From Kiloniellaceae bacterium (lineage in GTDB: Bacteria > Pseudomonadota > Alphaproteobacteria > Kiloniellales > J153), in contig JAJFGL010000015.1 of the NCBI GenBank assembly GCA_021776135.1, forward strand, positions 1 through 33,968: a stretch of 33,968 nucleotides of DNA, read 5' to 3'. Made by a program: the position numbers and the translations under genes. Numbering within the stretch: the stretch's first letter is position 1; each line of letters starts with the position of its first letter. Of this stretch, positions 1 to 8,442 are shown in pieces. The notes under the pieces are model-generated. The model was given only the letters and a program-made list of their open reading frames with translations, had not been told where the DNA came from and did not search any database.

Positions 1-553
1 CCGGCGACTTGAACCGCTGTTGTTTTCGTTCGCGCCGGCGAACCGGCTGGTGAGAATTCTGGGCTCGATTGTTTTCCCGCAAGCCCTGATCATGGACAGC
101 GGACAGCCGCTCTTTGCGGATGGCGACAGCGTAGGATTTCAACTTGTCCGTGGTAATGCGCTTCGGCGCGAAGCCCTGCTTCTTCAGCAACTTCCGGAGC
201 AATCGTCTCGCCGATTTAGCGCCGCGTCGTGGCTGAACCAGGAAGTCGAGCACCTCGCCTTCGTCGTCTACCGCCCGCCACAGCCAGTGCTTGCTGCCGC
301 GGATCTTGATGACCATCTCGTCGAGATGCCAGCGTGCACTGGCGCGCGGACGGCTGCGGCGGAGATTACCGGCAATCAGTCGGCCGAACTTCAGGAACCA
401 GCGTCGAACCGTTTCGTTCGAAACATCGATACCACGCTCGGCTAGCAGATCCTCGACATCGCGAAATGACAGCGTGAAACGGGCGTAGAGCCAAACCGCA
501 TGTTGGATGATCTCGCGCGAAAAGCGATGCCGCTTAAAGGATATCGGGGTCAT
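1..553 (-). mobile_element. IS6-family transposase, 5' part, catalytic Glu replaced by Gln
   Basis: The minus strand is open from an ATG at 553 to the window edge (184 codons), so the C-terminus lies outside. The product has the IS6 layout: an N-terminal helix-turn-helix region (RHRFSREIIQHAVWLY, then RDVEDLLAERGI), WHLDEM with the first catalytic Asp at residue 78, and TTDKLKSY with the second Asp at 136. The third acidic residue of the DDE triad normally lies in a motif NNRAENSHQP. Here codon 165 is CAG, giving NNRAQNSHQP. The spacing of 28 residues after the second Asp fits this subgroup. By family knowledge the change should abolish strand transfer, unless it is a sequencing error. The terminal inverted repeat was not securely located; the upstream end probably lies between about 580 and 615. 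Confidence 0.9.
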
Positions 554-1111
554 CCCGGGACCGTACCGGTCCCTCCCCGCGCCGGCTATCGACTTAACGT
601 GTCAATGCCGCCCAGAGCAAGGCGGGCCGATGCGCCCGGCGTTTCGGCTACCTGAAGTCAGGATACGCGATGCTAACACCACAGGATCGCAGGAAAGAAC
701 CCAAGGGCATAGTCGGAGCTTGGAATTATGCCTGCCCGTGCAACCGACCGCAGATGCCATTCGATGTCGGACCAGTATTGCTCACATCCGTGCCCCACCA
801 ATACCGACGCACCCGGTTTCTCACGGTGCCTGAGCATTTCGAGGGGTGATTGCAGATTTTCAATGCAAAACCCGACGCACGGTACGTCCGCCAGCGCGCC
901 TCCAACGGGCAATGAAGCGCGTGGACCAGGTTTTGACGAGGGACAGCATCAATTTCGTGTGAGTTTGTGGCCGGTACAATGTAATGACCACCATGTCTTA
1001 AAGATGAAAGGAGGTGATTTTGTTCCGGGCGTACGGCCGAACCGCTGACAATTGTAACAGCTGCTTCAGACGCCCGCATCGGTTTAGGCAACTTAAAGGA
1101 GCCAACAACGC
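554..1111. other. Intergenic stretch with a possible decayed DUF1326 remnant
   Basis: No intact gene is supported here. On the plus strand around 697-740 the translation reads KGIVGAWNYACPCN. Around 853-890 a frame-shifted piece resembles CxFNAxPTHG. Both recall the start of DUF1326 proteins, which have Cys-rich N-termini of the type CNCxxGCPCxFNAxPTHG. Stops and frame changes interrupt the reading, so if real it is a pseudogene. The end of the stretch carries a good ribosome binding site (AAAGGAG) for the protease that follows. The IS6 end must lie somewhere in the first 60 bases. Confidence 0.3.
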
Positions 1112-2149
1112 ATGCGCCGTTCACTCCTTGCAATTCTTCTGACATTGCCCGCTCTGTTCTCTGGAGTGTGGCTGGGATTGAGCGAGGACCCGTTCGATAG
1201 GGTAGCGAAACGGCTTGATCGAAGCGTCGTGCGGATCTTCGTCGTGGGGCCACAGGGCGCGGCTTCGGGGACCGGCTTCGTCATTAGTCGCGATGGCTTG
1301 GCCGTCACGAATTTCCACGTCGTCCAGGCGTATCAGGATGGGTCGTGGAGCATCGTTGTTGCCGACCGCGTAGCGGGTAAGGAACATCGGCGGCCTGCCG
1401 AACTCGTCCAGGCGTTTCCAGGTGAGGATTTTGCCGTCCTGCGCGTTGAGGGACTTGACCGGCCGCCGGTAACCTTCGCGAACCTCGGCGATCATGAGCT
1501 GACAAAGGGTCTCGAGGTCTTCGCGATCGGGTTTCCTGGGGCGGCCGACCGCCTTGGCCCCGTGGACGAGGCCAGTTTCGTACGTGGCGCGATAAGCAGG
1601 ACGTTTTCGGGACCTTGGGCGGAAGGCGCGCCAACCATCCAGATCATCCAGCATAGCGCACAGACTAACCCGGGAAACAGCGGTGGGCCCATGATTGATT
1701 GGTGCGGTTATGTCGTAGGCATCAATTCTCAGCGCGAGGCACATATCGTCTTTGGACCAGGCGGCATCCCACTCGTTGCCGACCCAATCCAGGGCGTGTT
1801 TTATGCGTCTAGCGCCGAGGTGCTAACGGGAAAGCTAAGGCAGTCGAAAATCGCTTTTGAGCGGGCCAAAGATCGCTGTGGAAGCGGGCTCATAGGAGCG
1901 CTGCGGAGGGGGCCTGACAACATATTGGCCATCGGGGCCATCATGCTTTCGATCACGAGCCTCGGATTGTTGTACCGACCGCGAGCCGTGGTTCAGGTGG
2001 TCGTATACTGCGGCGATGTCGTCGGCGCATGCGCCCAAGCAATAGAGCGCGCCGTGCGCAACATACGGTCAAACCGGAAGGACAAACACGAGATTTCAGT
2101 GACTGCGGGGCAGGCCGCCCCTAAGCCTGAGCGAAAGACCGAAGCCTAG
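1112..2149 (+). CDS. Trypsin-like (HtrA-type) serine protease with C-terminal membrane segment
   Basis: The 345-residue product starts with a hydrophobic signal or anchor segment (residues 4-23). A chymotrypsin-fold protease domain follows, with all three catalytic residues in place: His69 in TNFHVV, Asp106 in EDFAVL and Ser190 in NPGNSGGP. No PDZ domain follows, which separates it from classical DegP/DegQ. Residues about 268-288 form a second hydrophobic segment, and the protein ends in a Lys/Arg-rich tail. The likely topology is a periplasmic protease tethered at both ends, with a cytoplasmic C-terminal tail. The start is supported by AAAGGAG about ten bases upstream. The substrate is unknown. 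A role in envelope protein quality control is inferred from the family and from the nearby cell-wall and outer-membrane genes. Confidence 0.85.
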   Translation: MRRSLLAILLTLPALFSGVWLGLSEDPFDRVAKRLDRSVVRIFVVGPQGAASGTGFVISRDGLAVTNFHVVQAYQDGSWSIVVADRVAGKEHRRPAELVQAFPGEDFAVLRVEGLDRPPVTFANLGDHELTKGLEVFAIGFPGAADRLGPVDEASFVRGAISRTFSGPWAEGAPTIQIIQHSAQTNPGNSGGPMIDWCGYVVGINSQREAHIVFGPGGIPLVADPIQGVFYASSAEVLTGKLRQSKIAFERAKDRCGSGLIGALRRGPDNILAIGAIMLSITSLGLLYRPRAVVQVVVYCGDVVGACAQAIERAVRNIRSNRKDKHEISVTAGQAAPKPERKTEA

Positions 2150-2797
2150 CGCTCCGCCCGGTGGCGCGCTCCGAAAAAAGGCAATCTAAGACTTGAATGA
2201 ATTAGAACGAAAGAGATTCCTCAAGTAGGACAGACGCTGCTCGGCTTGGCCCGAGGTTATTTTCAGGGCCTGTTGCAAGGGCATTGTTACGTTAATCGGA
2301 GGCGACCGCAATGGACTGCATCGACGCCCTTTCATGTTACCGCGCTCGCACTTTCCCATAGCTTGAACGCGTCGGTGAGCTATTGCCGAATCTTGGCGAC
2401 GGTTAGGGTGAGGCGGTAGCTTGAGGCTGTTGCCTGACGGCTTCCATGCCGTCGGTGAATTTTACACCTTGGACCAGCTTGACGGCTCTCGCTAGTGACG
2501 CCTGTCGATTTTCACGGACTTGTGTCAAAGACGTGAATTCAAGCCGCCTTGGCGACAAAGCGCCCATAAGCACCCGGCCAAGCGAACGATGACGCCGATA
2601 GGCTTCCGATCGGCCCAGCATGGCCGGCTTGGAATGTGCGTCGATCACACCGGGATACCCAGGTATCACGATGCCTTGTGCTGTGACGACGGTCACACCG
2701 GCGATACGTGTGGCAGGGCTATATATGACTGTAGTGCACACCGCATCCGACGGGCGAGACCAGAGAACATCGGTGTCGATGAAAAGGAGAAGCATTC
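2150..2797. other. Long intergenic leader of the first CBS gene
   Basis: No convincing gene is visible in these 648 bases. The right-hand part (2638-2698) is 45/61 identical, without gaps, to 12841-12901, which lies at a similar distance upstream of the paralogous CBS gene, so it is probably a conserved promoter or leader. A TATATA run (about 2721-2726) and a clear Shine-Dalgarno (AAAAGGAG) precede the start codon at 2798. The left half (2200-2600) has no recognisable protein similarity on either strand. Confidence 0.5.
2682..2697. promoter_or_regulatory. CRP-like palindrome TGTGA-N6-TCACA upstream of CBS gene 1
   Basis: The sequence TGTGACGACGGTCACA is an exact match to the TGTGA-N6-TCACA half-site arrangement of Crp-type regulators. 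Its centre is about 108 bases before the start codon at 2798. The equivalent position upstream of the paralogue at 13010 carries AGTGACGACCGTCACA. The matched position and palindrome support a regulatory site. Which Crp/Fnr-family protein binds it is not known from this window. Confidence 0.6.
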
Positions 2798-3298
2798 ATG
2801 AACGTGGCAGAACTTTTGAACGCCAAGGGCAATCGGATCGTGACGACCCGGCGTCAGTCATCCATTCAGACGATCATGCACCGGATGGCACTGGAAAGAA
2901 TCGGGGCAATCGTCGTCACCGGGACGGGCGGCGACCGGATCGTGGGCATCATCTCGGAACGCGACATCGCTCGCGGCCTGGCCGAGCACGGCACAGAGTT
3001 ACTGACGATGCATGCCGTCGATCTCATGACCCACTCGGTCAGGACATGCGCGCCGCAGGACGGCGTCAAGCAGGTTATGGCGCTCATGACACTGAGCCGA
3101 ATTCGCCACCTCCCGGTGACCGATGACCGAGGACTCTGCGGTATTATCAGCATCGGCGATGTCGTCAAGTACCGGCTGGAAGAGACGAATCACGAAGTGA
3201 ACGCCCTGCGCGATTCTTGCATTGCCGGGCGCCATGGTCGTGGATTCGTGACGGCAATGGGCATCCCATGGCGCGAGTCCAATACGTTGCCTGCGTAA
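2798..3298 (+). CDS. Tandem CBS-domain protein (copy 1)
   Basis: The 166-residue protein consists almost entirely of a CBS pair. The first CBS domain spans about residues 8-70 (GAIVVTGTGGDRIVGIISERDIARGL) and the second about 75-138 (RIRHLPVTDDRGLCGIISIGDVV). Such stand-alone pairs usually bind adenine nucleotides and act as energy or redox sensors. No enzymatic domain is present. It is clearly paralogous to 13010-13462 in this window and differs in having about 20 extra residues at the C-terminus (GRGFVTAMGIPWRESNTLPA). The start is supported by AAAAGGAG, and a CRP-like site lies upstream. The partner is unknown. The next gene begins 75 bases downstream with its own strong ribosome binding site, so the two are probably co-transcribed. 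Confidence 0.88.
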   Translation: MNVAELLNAKGNRIVTTRRQSSIQTIMHRMALERIGAIVVTGTGGDRIVGIISERDIARGLAEHGTELLTMHAVDLMTHSVRTCAPQDGVKQVMALMTLSRIRHLPVTDDRGLCGIISIGDVVKYRLEETNHEVNALRDSCIAGRHGRGFVTAMGIPWRESNTLPA

Positions 3299-3373
3299 TC
3301 CACGAATTTCGGCACTGGCACGAGATGAACGGCGTATCGCCTGGTCAATAAGCTCCACAAGGAGGACATTGCG

Positions 3374-3772
3374 ATGAAACGATTGTGTAAAGAGACACTG
3401 GAAGCCCTGACGAGAAATTATTGGGTAGCCAGCACCGCGCTCTTAGGTCGCGGCAGCGGCATCACGTCGAAGGCTGCGATCGGTCATCTCATCGAATTGA
3501 GTCAGGACCGCGATTATGCAAGGCTCCGCTGCGCGGCCGCCGGCAGGCTCGCGTCGTTGGGATTGAGCGATCTGGTTCATGCCCAGGAAGGAACGCCGAA
3601 CGTCGAGCCGGGGAGTATCGCCTTGGGTCGTATGCCTAGCGGCGACAGCGGATGTCTTGCAGTGCGCGACGATGTTGCTAAAGAGGAGAAGCGCGGAATT
3701 TGCCAACTTCGTGACCTGCGGATCCCACTACTCCCACCGCCGGTTTCGCTCGTGCTCGAAGGAGCGCCCTGA
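3374..3772 (+). CDS. Hypothetical protein, 132 residues
   Basis: I do not recognise a family. The start has a strong Shine-Dalgarno (AAGGAGG, about seven bases before ATG), which supports real translation. Residues 20-70 look helical and rich in Ala/Leu (SKAAIGHLIELSQD, RLRCAAAGRLASLGL), loosely like a HEAT-type repeat. The second half is of mixed composition with no signal peptide or membrane segment, and could be out of its original frame. The gene sits between a CBS protein and a penicillin-binding protein. Its stop is separated from the latter only by an 11-codon reading frame, so it probably belongs to the same transcript. Confidence 0.55.
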   Translation: MKRLCKETLEALTRNYWVASTALLGRGSGITSKAAIGHLIELSQDRDYARLRCAAAGRLASLGLSDLVHAQEGTPNVEPGSIALGRMPSGDSGCLAVRDDVAKEEKRGICQLRDLRIPLLPPPVSLVLEGAP

Positions 3773-3804
3773 ATGGCGAATCCGTATTTCACGCGGGTGC
3801 GCCC

Positions 3805-6300
3805 ATGAGCAGCACCACTGGAGGTCGCAGGTCGCGTATAACTGCCGCGAGGTTCCACTTCCGTCCGTTGACGGGTTTCGTGGGTTTGCTGGGTGCTCTC
3901 GCTAACCCGGTGATGTTCGGGTCGGCGGCCTTGCTTCTTGTCGTCGTGCATTACGGTGCCGATCTGCCGGACCATGAATGGCTGGTGGACCACCAACTGC
4001 CGGAAACGACACGGCTTCATGCGGCGGATGGCACACTGGTAGCCGAGTACGCTCGCCAAAGACGGATCGTGGCATCTCTCGAATCCATACCGGTCCGCGT
4101 CGTCAATTCATTTCTCGCGGCTGAGGACAAGAACTTCTTCACCCACTTGGGTGTCGACATCCTTGGTGTGGCTCGTGCGGCAGTTTGGAATCTTAGTCAC
4201 TCCGGCAACGGTGTGCGGCCACGGGGGGCATCGACCATCACTCAGCAGGTGGCCCGGAACTTCCTTCTGACCAATGAGCCCACGCTCCGCCGAAAGATCA
4301 GGGAAGCGATCCTCGCCCTGCGTCTGGAGCGGACGCTTGGAAAGGAGCGAATCCTGGAATTGTATCTGAACGCGATCTATCTGGGGCGCGGCTCATACGG
4401 GGTAGCGGCTGCGTCTCAAAGCTACTTCAATAAACCCTTGAGCGATTTGACCGTGGCGGAAGCCGCGTTTCTCGCGGCTCTTCCAAAGGCGCCCAGTCAA
4501 TACGCCGCGGCTGGAGGTAAAGCAGCCGTCTTTGCCCGGCGGAACTGGGTCATTCAACGGATGCTCGAAGACGGCCGGCTCGCTTTGGCCGAGGCGGTGG
4601 CGGCGCAGGCCGAACCGCTCGGGATCATACCGCCCGCAAGCGGCGAAATCGATCCCGCAGCCGCGTATTTCACGGAGGAGGTTCGCCGGCAGTTGATTGA
4701 ACGGTATGGCGCGGACGGTGTCTATCAAAATGGCTTGTCGGTGCGCACGACGCTTAATCGTCGAATGCAGCGTCTGGCTACGAAGACATTGCGAACTGGC
4801 TTGATTGCGTATGACAGACGGCACGGATGGCGGGGGCCTTTAACTCATATCGAGCCCGCCGGATCAAGCTGGATGTCAGAGCTCGCCCGCTTTGAAAGGC
4901 CGGCCGGCGCACTCCCCGACTGGCGGATAGCCATGGTGCTGTCCGCCGATGAGCAAGGCGCGGCTATCGGTCTTGCCGATGGCGCCTTGGGAAACATTCC
5001 CTGGGCCGAACTGCGCTGGGCGCGATCGCGGCGGGCGGGGCAACGTACCGGCCCGGAGCCGAAATCACCGAGCGATGTGTTGTCGCGCGGCGATGTTGTA
5101 CTCGTCGAGCCGATCGATCACGCGGGCTCGCATGCGCTGCGCCAGATACCGGAGATCCGCGGCGCCATGATCGCGATAGACCCGAAAAGCGGCCGGATCC
5201 TGGCCATGACTGGCGGTTGGTCGTTCGCCGATAGCGAATTCAATCGCGCCGTCCAAGCTTGGCGGCAGCCGGGCTCAACGTTCAAGCCGTTCGTTGCCCT
5301 GGCCGCCCTCGACCGAGGCCTTACTCCCTCGACCATAATCCTCGACGCCCCAATCGCATTACCCATGGGCGCCGGCCGTGGGCTCTGGCGTCCGGCCAAC
5401 TATTCCAACCGATATTTAGGACCCCGCACGCTCCGCTTCGCGCTCGAGCACTCTCGTAACGTGATGTTCGTGCGGGTCGCGCGCCGCATCGGCATGGACG
5501 CCATAGCGGACTATGCGGAACGGTTCGGCATTATCGACAACATGCCCCGGGAAATTGCCATGGCAATCGGCAGCGGGGAGACCACGCTCCTCAGGATGAC
5601 CAGTGCTTATGCCATGTTGGCGAACGGAGGTTATCTGATACGGCCCACACTGATCGATCGCCTGCAGGATAGAAGCGGTCATACAATTTATCGGCATGAC
5701 GACCGCCCCTGCCCTGCTTGCTCCGAAATCGTTTGGCGCGGCCAAGCCCCGCCGGCGCTTCCCGTCACTCGGGTGCGGATCGCCGATCCGGCGAGCGTGT
5801 ATCAGGTGATTTCCATGATGGAGGGCGTCGTCGAACGCGGCACCGCGCGGCGCGTACGCGAGCTTGGGCGGCCGGTCGCCGGGAAGACCGGAACCACGAA
5901 CGAAAGCCGGGACGCCTGGTTTATCGGCTTTACGCCGGATCTTGTCGTCGGGGTATATGCAGGATTCGACGAGCCACGCAGCCTTGGACCGCGTGAGACC
6001 GGTTCGAGTGTCGCCGCTCCGATTTTCGGCGAATTCATGAAAGCGGCGCTGGCGGGCGTGCCGGCACGGCCATTCCGAATTCCGAACGGCGTTTGGCTTG
6101 TTCGCGTCCGGCTTTCGGACGGGCGGCTGGCGCATTCGGGCGATACAGACGTGATTTGGGAGGTGTTCAGGTCAAAGACACTTCAGAACCCTCCCGCCGC
6201 ACTGGCCAGGCGGAAACCAACCGATGCTCCGAGGTCCGCGTCACACGCGAGATCTCAGGTGGCTTCCACACTCTTGAACGGAGTTGGCGCGCTCTATTGA
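3805..6300 (+). CDS. mrcA: Class A penicillin-binding protein (PBP1A type, bifunctional)
   Basis: This 831-residue enzyme polymerises and cross-links peptidoglycan at the outer face of the inner membrane. A transmembrane segment (about residues 27-50) is followed by a GT51 glycosyltransferase domain with AAEDKNFF (catalytic Glu107) and the signature RGASTITQQVARNF. The transpeptidase domain has SxxK at Ser491-Lys494 (PGSTFKPF), SRN at 550-552 and KTG at 694-696. All key residues are present and the length is normal for PBP1A. The start at 3805 has only a weak ribosome binding site. Its ATG overlaps the stop of an 11-codon frame (3773-3808), which itself starts right after the previous gene's stop, so translation may be coupled. 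It may be an extra copy rather than the housekeeping one, because its neighbours are accessory stress-type genes. Confidence 0.93.
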   Translation: MSSTTGGRRSRITAARFHFRPLTGFVGLLGALANPVMFGSAALLLVVVHYGADLPDHEWLVDHQLPETTRLHAADGTLVAEYARQRRIVASLESIPVRVVNSFLAAEDKNFFTHLGVDILGVARAAVWNLSHSGNGVRPRGASTITQQVARNFLLTNEPTLRRKIREAILALRLERTLGKERILELYLNAIYLGRGSYGVAAASQSYFNKPLSDLTVAEAAFLAALPKAPSQYAAAGGKAAVFARRNWVIQRMLEDGRLALAEAVAAQAEPLGIIPPASGEIDPAAAYFTEEVRRQLIERYGADGVYQNGLSVRTTLNRRMQRLATKTLRTGLIAYDRRHGWRGPLTHIEPAGSSWMSELARFERPAGALPDWRIAMVLSADEQGAAIGLADGALGNIPWAELRWARSRRAGQRTGPEPKSPSDVLSRGDVVLVEPIDHAGSHALRQIPEIRGAMIAIDPKSGRILAMTGGWSFADSEFNRAVQAWRQPGSTFKPFVALAALDRGLTPSTIILDAPIALPMGAGRGLWRPANYSNRYLGPRTLRFALEHSRNVMFVRVARRIGMDAIADYAERFGIIDNMPREIAMAIGSGETTLLRMTSAYAMLANGGYLIRPTLIDRLQDRSGHTIYRHDDRPCPACSEIVWRGQAPPALPVTRVRIADPASVYQVISMMEGVVERGTARRVRELGRPVAGKTGTTNESRDAWFIGFTPDLVVGVYAGFDEPRSLGPRETGSSVAAPIFGEFMKAALAGVPARPFRIPNGVWLVRVRLSDGRLAHSGDTDVIWEVFRSKTLQNPPAALARRKPTDAPRSASHARSQVASTLLNGVGALY

Positions 6301-6370
6301 TCCTTCAACGGCACCGTCAAGTTAATGGCCGTGGCGGCGCGATGACAGCGGCTGGCGCGGAGGCGTGAGA

Positions 6371-6508
6371 ATGAACCGGCTACAGAATGCAAGGCCGCGA
6401 CCGTTAGATGGCCGCCACGTCATGGGATCTGGCGGAAGCGCCGGCGCGAGAGAGTCTCCCGTTACGGGCAGCCCGGGCCATGCCGTGAAGAAGCCGCCAG
6501 TTCGATGA
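6371..6508 (+). CDS. Small ORF (45 residues) coupled to the desaturase
   Basis: This short reading frame begins at an ATG preceded by GGAGG about seven bases upstream, the best Shine-Dalgarno in this stretch. It ends in ATGA, so that its stop overlaps the start codon of the desaturase at 6505. The peptide is basic and rich in Gly/Pro/Arg (MNRLQNARPRPLDG at the N-terminus) with no membrane segment and no family I know. The arrangement suggests a translated leader that delivers ribosomes to the desaturase, whose own ribosome binding site is weak. It could also be the decayed N-terminal part of something larger. Confidence 0.45.
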   Translation: MNRLQNARPRPLDGRHVMGSGGSAGARESPVTGSPGHAVKKPPVR

Positions 6509-7545
6509 CGGCCGTGGACACACCGGCCGCCCATTCCGGCCAAGAGGACCCGAGGGTGACCGCGGCCCGCTTCCAGGGGGCCGTGCTGAGAACAAGCATC
6601 GGTCAAGCTGTAACATCGTTCGGCGGATTTTTCTGTATCTGCGCCGCCATGTACCTCGCCATCGACGTGTCGTACTGGATCATGCCTGTCCCGGCTCTGC
6701 TGGGGGCCGGCTTCCTGGTGCGGATCTTCATCATTCAGCACGATTGTGGACATGGCTCGTTCTTTGGCTCCCGGCGTGCCAATCACGCGCTCGGTGTCGC
6801 TTGCAGCCTGCTCACGCTGGCGCCGTATGCCGCTTGGCGCCGACAGCATGCCGGCCACCATGGGGTCTGGAACGATCTCGATCGAAGATTGAGCGGCGCG
6901 GATATCTACTCGTCCTGCCTGACCGTCGTTGAGTACGAGGCGATGGGCATGTGGCACAGGCGCGGGTACCGCTTGACGCGCCATGCGCTGGTCTCGAACA
7001 TCCTGCTTCCGCCGCTGATTTTCATTCTGCTATATAGACTGCCGTTCGATATGCCCAAGACATGGCGGCGTGAGCGCCGGGCCGTCTACATGACCAATCT
7101 AGCGTTGGTGGCGGGGATCGGAGGGCTGGGTTCTCTGGTCGGGTTCGACCGGGTCGCGGCCGTGCAATTGCCGATCATGATGCTGGCTTCGATCATCGGG
7201 GTTTGGCTGTTCTCCGTGCAACACCGCTTCGAGCACACGTTCTGGGCACGGCACGGCGAGTGGAGTTTCACCACGGCGTCGCTCCGGGGCTCCTCCTATT
7301 TGAAGCTGCCTCCTATCCTCCAGTGGTTCACCGGAAATATCGGTTTCCACCACATTCACCACCTCAATCCGCGTATACCGAATTATCGTTTGCAGGCGTG
7401 CCAGGATGCGAACCCCACTCTACGAACGGCTCCAATCCTGACGCTTCGCAGTGGACTCGAGCAGTGGCGTTATGTTCTGTGGGACGAGGAAAAGGGGCGC
7501 ATGGTGCGGTACAACTCAAATTTGACGAAGGCCCGCCTGACGTGA
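6505..7545 (+). CDS. Membrane fatty acid desaturase
   Basis: This 346-residue integral membrane di-iron enzyme has the three histidine boxes of the desaturase/hydroxylase superfamily: HDCGH (residues 79-83), HAGHH (115-119) and HHIHH (282-286). Hydrophobic segments occur at about 35-75, 95-112, 160-182, 195-215 and 220-238. Such enzymes introduce double bonds into acyl chains of membrane lipids using oxygen and an electron donor. The exact regiospecificity cannot be read from the sequence. It follows the penicillin-binding protein and the 45-codon ORF on the same strand with an ATGA overlap. The context suggests adjustment of envelope composition. Confidence 0.88.
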   Translation: MTAVDTPAAHSGQEDPRVTAARFQGAVLRTSIGQAVTSFGGFFCICAAMYLAIDVSYWIMPVPALLGAGFLVRIFIIQHDCGHGSFFGSRRANHALGVACSLLTLAPYAAWRRQHAGHHGVWNDLDRRLSGADIYSSCLTVVEYEAMGMWHRRGYRLTRHALVSNILLPPLIFILLYRLPFDMPKTWRRERRAVYMTNLALVAGIGGLGSLVGFDRVAAVQLPIMMLASIIGVWLFSVQHRFEHTFWARHGEWSFTTASLRGSSYLKLPPILQWFTGNIGFHHIHHLNPRIPNYRLQACQDANPTLRTAPILTLRSGLEQWRYVLWDEEKGRMVRYNSNLTKARLT

Positions 7546-7857
7546 GAGCCACCCTGGGAGAATCCATTTCGCCTTGAAGGCCTTCATGCGATCGGCCGGA
7601 CCATAAGCCGCCGTGGCCACCGCCGAAGAGGCGCCTCGCACGCCGTCCCGGCTCACATCTCGCTCCGCGTCTCGGCCGGATTGCGTGCGGCCTTGGCGGC
7701 GAGGGCGCCGCCATCATTCCGGACCTTGGCTTCGTTCGCGGCCTGGCCGAGACCGGCATGGCCTCGCACGGAGTTGTGATTGGCTTTGATATTCCCGGTC
7801 TCCACTTCAGGTGCAGTATGCAGCCAGAACGTCATTTGCGATGGAGCGCCTTATCTC
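7546..7857. other. Intergenic stretch before the PagL-like gene
   Basis: No gene is supported. A 60-codon frame on the minus strand (7653-7835, with the segment NHNSVRGHAGLGQAANEA) looks somewhat protein-like and may be a remnant, but I see no ribosome binding site or family. No terminator after the desaturase could be identified. Confidence 0.3.
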
Positions 7858-8409
7858 ATGCGTTGGATCATTCTTTCGGTCGCTTTCCTTTCCTCTTTGG
7901 TTCTGTTTGCGCCGGCGCCGGTCCATGCCGCCGAGGACCGTGTGCTGCTGGGCCTCGGCGCCTTCGCCTTCGACGAAAAGAATGAGGGGGATCTGGCCGC
8001 CGAGGTGAGGTTGGAGTACCTCTCCGGCTGGCGCCTGCTGGACCAGACCTTCGGGCCACGCTTCGGAGGTCTCGGCCCCTATGCGGCCTTGAGCGTCAAT
8101 ACCGATGGCGGCGTCTTCGGGTCCGGTGGCCTGTTTCTGGATCTGCAGCCATTTAAGAACGTCTACGTCCGGCCCTTCGGCGGCGTTGGCGGCTACAGCG
8201 AGGGGGGCGCCCGCGAATTGGGGGGCGTTTTCCAGTTCGAGACCGGGGCGGCCGTGGCCTATCGTTTCGAAAGCCAGACCGAGCTCGGACTCATCTTCAA
8301 GCATATTTCCAACGCCGGGATCCACGACGACAACCCGGGCGTCAACTCCCTGATGCTGACCGTGAGCGTCCCGCTCGGTAGGTTACTTAGTCCGTTGTAT
8401 GGCGATTAG
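7858..8409 (+). CDS. Outer-membrane acyloxyacyl hydrolase / lipid A 3-O-deacylase (PagL-like)
   Basis: The 183-residue protein has a signal peptide (MRWIILSVAF..., predicted cut after VHA at residue 24) and alternating beta-strand segments typical of a small outer-membrane barrel. The C-terminal motif FKHISNAGIHDDNPGVN carries the PagL catalytic His149 and Ser151. The position where PagL has its third catalytic residue (a Glu 12 residues after the Ser) is Asn163 here, so activity is uncertain. PagL removes the 3-O-linked acyl chain of lipid A. The start chosen is the ATG immediately before the signal peptide, with GGAG 11 bases upstream; longer in-frame starts would spoil the signal sequence. 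It fits the envelope theme of the preceding genes. Confidence 0.75.
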   Translation: MRWIILSVAFLSSLVLFAPAPVHAAEDRVLLGLGAFAFDEKNEGDLAAEVRLEYLSGWRLLDQTFGPRFGGLGPYAALSVNTDGGVFGSGGLFLDLQPFKNVYVRPFGGVGGYSEGGARELGGVFQFETGAAVAYRFESQTELGLIFKHISNAGIHDDNPGVNSLMLTVSVPLGRLLSPLYGD

Positions 8410-8442
8410 GGGACGTGGGCCGCTGTTGTATTTGCGGCACGG

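Noticed and set aside
726-1253. 175-codon minus-strand frame
   Set aside because: It overlaps the start of the serine protease and has no family signature; shadow composition.
2620-3126. Plus-strand frame overlapping the first CBS gene
   Set aside because: The downstream part is a +1 shadow of the CBS gene. Only its upstream part overlaps the conserved leader block, which is reported separately.
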